7,822 bases of DNA from an uncultured Clostridia bacterium (lineage in GTDB: Bacteria > Bacillota > Clostridia > Oscillospirales > Ruminococcaceae): NCBI GenBank assembly GCA_947427325.1, contig CANEHP010000105.1:1-7822 (forward strand), given 5' to 3'. Within the stretch, counting starts at the first letter, position 1; every line of letters starts with the position of its first letter. A program made the translations under genes and the position numbers. The notes beneath the pieces are model-generated. The model made no database searches, was not told the origin of the DNA, and saw only the letters and a program-made list of their open reading frames with translations. This document shows positions 5,682 through 7,822 of this stretch, piece after piece.

Positions 5682-5742
5682 CAAAAAATTCATAAATCAA
5701 AGCAGGCAAAATATAAAACACAGGAAAGGACTAAAACAACTT

Positions 5743-6672
5743 ATGAAAACGGCTTTTTTATTTTCGGGACAAGGCTCGCAGTACATCGGAATGGGAAAGG
5801 AGCTTGCAGAGCAGTTCCCAGCACAGTCCAAAAAAATTCTGGAAGCTGCAAACAGTACATTTGACTTCGATCTGTGGAAAACAATCGGAGAGGGAACGGT
5901 CCAAGAGCTGTCACAGACAAGAGTTTCCCAGCCCGCCATTTTCACCGTTTCCCTTATCGCTTTTGAGGCGGCAAAGGAAAGCGGAATGACCTTTGAAGGG
6001 GCGGCGGGTCATTCCCTGGGAGAATATGCGGCTATGGTAGCGGCAGGGGTACTTAACCTTGAGGACGGCTTCAAAGCGATAAAGTACCGTGCCGAAGCTA
6101 TGGATAAAGCGGCGAAGGCAAATCCGGGGGCGATGGCGGCGGTTATAGGACTTCCCGCCGATAAGGTGACGGAAATATGCGAAGGCGTCAAGACGGAGGG
6201 CAATTACGTAACCGCAGTAAACTTCAATTCCCCCGTACAAACGGTTATTGCCGGCACAAAAGAGGGTATAGCCGCCGCCTCGGAAAAGGCGAAGGAAGCG
6301 GGCGCAAGAAGAGCAATGCCGCTTGCGGTATCCGCCGCATTCCACTCGGATTTAATGATATCCGCCGCAGAGGAATTTAAGGAAGCCGTTAAGGATATGG
6401 TCTTTAATAAAGCCAATGTAAGATTTTACTCCAATGTGACGGGAAAGGAGCTTACCGACTTTTCCCATATGCCCGAGCTTATGTCTAAGCATATCTGTTC
6501 CCCCGTAAGATTTACCGACGAGCTGAACGCAATGAAAAACGACGGCTTCGACCGCTTTGTGGAGCTTGGACCCGGTAAGGTGCTTACGGGACTTGTAAGC
6601 AAGACCTTAAAGGAGGTAAGGGCGGTTAATATAGAAAATACCGAAAGCCTGAACGCCGCTTTGACAATTTGA
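5743..6672 (+). CDS. fabD: malonyl-CoA:acyl-carrier-protein transacylase
   Basis: FabD transfers malonyl from CoA to the phosphopantetheine arm of ACP, supplying the extender unit to FabH and FabF. The 309-aa product equals the E. coli enzyme in length. It starts MKTAFLFSGQGSQ, with the oxyanion-hole GQGSQ at 9-13. The catalytic serine is Ser91 in GHSLGEY, Arg116 (KYRAEAM) binds the malonyl carboxylate, and His201 in SAAFHSD completes the dyad. ELGPGKVLTGL (274-284) is the usual C-terminal motif. The ATG is fixed by the family N terminus, but AGGAAAGGA lies about 12 bases upstream, farther than ideal, so initiation may be modest or aided by leader structure. In many Firmicutes fabD sits between fabK and fabG; here it is divergent and heads its own operon with aroE, 67 bp away. 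Intact and secure. Confidence 0.97.
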   Translation: MKTAFLFSGQGSQYIGMGKELAEQFPAQSKKILEAANSTFDFDLWKTIGEGTVQELSQTRVSQPAIFTVSLIAFEAAKESGMTFEGAAGHSLGEYAAMVAAGVLNLEDGFKAIKYRAEAMDKAAKANPGAMAAVIGLPADKVTEICEGVKTEGNYVTAVNFNSPVQTVIAGTKEGIAAASEKAKEAGARRAMPLAVSAAFHSDLMISAAEEFKEAVKDMVFNKANVRFYSNVTGKELTDFSHMPELMSKHICSPVRFTDELNAMKNDGFDRFVELGPGKVLTGLVSKTLKEVRAVNIENTESLNAALTI

Positions 6673-6739
6673 CAAAATGACCGGGATTCTTCAAATACAT
6701 AACGGCAAAATTGCCCGAAACAAAGAAAGGAACGACAAG

Positions 6740-7567
6740 ATGACGGAAAACTACGCTTTAATAGGCTGCCCCCTGGGACATTCTCTTTCCCCTCAAATTC
6801 ACGCAAGACTTTTTGAATTGGCGGGGATAAAATGCGAATATAAATTAAACGAAATAAAACCCGAGGAGCTTAAAGACAAATACGATTACTTAAGATCCTT
6901 AAAGGGATTTAATATCACCATTCCCCATAAAATAGCCATTATGGATTTCTGCGGCGGGCTGTCCGAGGGCGCAAAAAGATACGGCTCGGTAAACTGCATA
7001 AAAAACGAGGACGGCAAAAGCATAGGCTATAACACCGATGTTTTGGGCTTTGTAAAATCAGTGGAGCAGCTGGGCGCTTCCCTTAAATCAAAAATCTGCC
7101 TTTTGGGCTGCGGCGGAGTAGGCAGAATGATGGCAATCGAATCGGCATATCAGGGAGCGGATTTAACCATGGCGGTCCGCACCGAGGATATTCCCGTTGC
7201 GGAGGGAATAAAAGGCGAAATAGAAAGGCTTCTTCCCGAAAGCAGCGTAAGGGTCATTCATTTATCGGAAATGTGGGGGGGCTATGATTTGGTCATAAAC
7301 TCCACCCCCGTGGGAATGTACCCGAAAACCGAGTTTTCACCCTTGAAAAAGGAACAGCTTAAAAACGTAAGCTTCCTTTTCGACGCAATATACAACCCCA
7401 CCGAAACCACGCTTTCAAAATACGCAAAGGAAAGCGGAGCAAAGGTTTTCACAGGTATGTCAATGCTGGTGCTGCAAGCGGTAGCCGCTCACGAGATCTG
7501 GAACGGTTCGGAATACAGGCAAAGCGACATTGACAGTCTTATTAAGGATATGGAAAAGCTTGTGTAA
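6740..7567 (+). CDS. aroE: shikimate dehydrogenase (NADP+)
   Basis: AroE reduces 3-dehydroshikimate to shikimate with NADPH in aromatic amino-acid synthesis. The 275-aa product is of standard length. The substrate site is complete: Ser15 and Ser17 in GHSLSP, Asn58-Thr60 with catalytic Lys64 in NITIPHK, Asn85, Asp100 in YNTD, and Gln246 in MLVLQA. The nucleotide-binding loop is GCGGVG (123-128), and NSTPVGM (187-193) is the family signature. The usual NADP-selecting loop, typically NRT plus a basic residue, reads VRTED here, with acidic residues after the threonine, so cofactor preference is worth noting. The start at 6740 gives the family N terminus and has AAAGGA eight bases upstream; an ATG at 6677 would add 21 unconserved residues. 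It follows fabD by 67 bp with no clear terminator between, so it is probably co-transcribed. Two TTGACA words near the fabD stop lack a matching -10. Confidence 0.95.
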   Translation: MTENYALIGCPLGHSLSPQIHARLFELAGIKCEYKLNEIKPEELKDKYDYLRSLKGFNITIPHKIAIMDFCGGLSEGAKRYGSVNCIKNEDGKSIGYNTDVLGFVKSVEQLGASLKSKICLLGCGGVGRMMAIESAYQGADLTMAVRTEDIPVAEGIKGEIERLLPESSVRVIHLSEMWGGYDLVINSTPVGMYPKTEFSPLKKEQLKNVSFLFDAIYNPTETTLSKYAKESGAKVFTGMSMLVLQAVAAHEIWNGSEYRQSDIDSLIKDMEKLV

Positions 7568-7592
7568 CAATGATTTGATAAATGCAAGGCTC

Positions 7593-7822
7593 AGAATATG
7601 TTTCAATAGGATCGGCGCACCTCTTTTCGGCGAAATATTCCGCGCTCCTCGCCGAAAAGCTTGAAATACATCAAGTATTCCTGCGCTTTTTTCCTCGACT
7701 GAAAATAATTTCACTCGAAAATCCGCACACCACTCCTATTTGAACAAGTTCTCATACTAGTTCTCGTCTAAAAATAGACAAAGATTTGCGAGGATGATTT
7801 TTGCAAGACAAGGCGGAGGACG
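7593..7822. repeat. palindrome-rich modular intergenic repeat after aroE
   Basis: From the aroE stop to the right edge there is no convincing gene. Positions 7716-7746 match 25-55 (about 25 of 31), and 7785-7814 resemble the reverse complement of the left copy, so the two module pieces lie here in opposite orientation, facing away from a 7747-7784 centre. The centre holds a repeated AGTTCTC (7747-7753, 7759-7765) and the small palindrome GTCTA-AAAA-TAGAC (7766-7779). Upstream are the 7623-7659 hairpin and three loosely similar GCGC...CTC...CGAAA units (about 7613, 7641 and 7682). This looks like a composite of dispersed repeats. An 84-codon minus-strand frame covers part of it, but overlaps aroE and has no recognisable content. 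Confidence 0.55.
7623..7659 (+). terminator. hairpin downstream of aroE, possible terminator
   Basis: CTTTTCGGCGA (7623-7633) and TCGCCGAAAAG (7649-7659) are perfect 11-bp inverted repeats with a 15-base loop. A second small hairpin, CTTGA/TCAAG (7660-7675), follows directly, and a run of six T (7687-7692) comes about 12 bases later. The stem is strong, but the T-run is too far for a textbook intrinsic terminator. The hairpin also appears to belong to the repeat region 7593-7822. Confidence 0.4.

Larger units (their letters stand above)
5345..5742. other. 398-bp divergent control region between fabH and fabD
   Basis: No credible gene lies here on either strand. The region is AT-rich and contains, from left to right: a candidate rightward promoter overlapping a dyad (5383-5414), the leftward fabH promoter (5446-5475), a 13-bp tandem repeat (5511-5536), an isolated consensus -10 (5571-5576), a 72-bp inverted-repeat element (5610-5681) and the fabD Shine-Dalgarno site (AGGAAAGGA, 5722-5730). 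The concentration of signals suggests coordinated regulation of both operons. Confidence 0.7.

Noticed and set aside
5911..6345. 144-codon minus-strand frame inside fabD
   Set aside because: It is antisense to a fully conserved fabD, has no recognisable motif, and its cysteine/arginine-rich composition is typical of a shadow frame.
6661..6697. Two overlapping-style TTGACA words as an aroE promoter
   Set aside because: No acceptable -10 hexamer lies 16-18 bp downstream of either, and one lies within the fabD stop region.
6704..6715. GGCAA-AA-TTGCC dyad between fabD and aroE
   Set aside because: A five-bp stem with a two-base spacer is too short to fold as RNA and has no T-run; probably chance.
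7460..7714. 84-codon minus-strand frame reaching from the right repeat into aroE
   Set aside because: It overlaps the 3' end of aroE antisense and is made mostly of repeat sequence; no conserved motif is seen.
7593..7822. CRISPR array or tRNA gene in the right-hand repeat region
   Set aside because: The similar units are degenerate, unevenly spaced and inverted, not identical direct repeats with unique spacers; no cloverleaf fits.

Overview
The window is a divergent pair of operons for type II (dissociated) bacterial fatty-acid synthesis. They are separated by a 398-bp control region and bracketed by intergenic repeat sequence. The organism is most likely a low-to-mid GC Firmicute of class Clostridia. 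The reasons are the FabK-type (flavin) enoyl-ACP reductase, the clostridial fab gene order, purine-rich Shine-Dalgarno sites before most genes, and base composition: by hand count about 45-55% GC in fab genes and lower elsewhere. I cannot name a species; an Oscillospirales/Ruminococcaceae-like genome is a guess.

Layout. The leftward operon, read from 5344 down to 60, is fabH, a 184-aa unknown with metal-hydrolase-like motifs, fabK, a 168-aa isochorismatase-family cysteine hydrolase, fabG and fabF. The rightward operon is fabD (5743-6672) followed by aroE (6740-7567). The 5345-5742 gap holds a good leftward promoter, one or two candidate rightward promoters, a dyad overlapping one of them, a 13-bp tandem repeat and a 72-bp element with perfect 11-bp inverted ends. 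The first 59 bases and the last ~220 bases carry related, palindrome-rich repeat sequence.

How the genes work together. FabD makes malonyl-ACP. FabH condenses it with an acyl-CoA primer. FabG reduces the ketoacyl-ACP, a dehydratase (not in this window) removes water, FabK reduces the enoyl-ACP, and FabF runs later elongation rounds. acpP, fabZ and the acc genes are absent from the window. In the common Firmicute order fabH-acpP-fabK-fabD-fabG-fabF, the two accessory ORFs sit in the acpP and fabD slots, and fabD has moved to the divergent strand with the shikimate-pathway gene aroE. All core enzymes appear intact, with their catalytic residues in place.

The less explained parts are the two lower-GC accessory ORFs, the shared control region with its dyad and inverted-repeat element, and the modular repeats at both ends.
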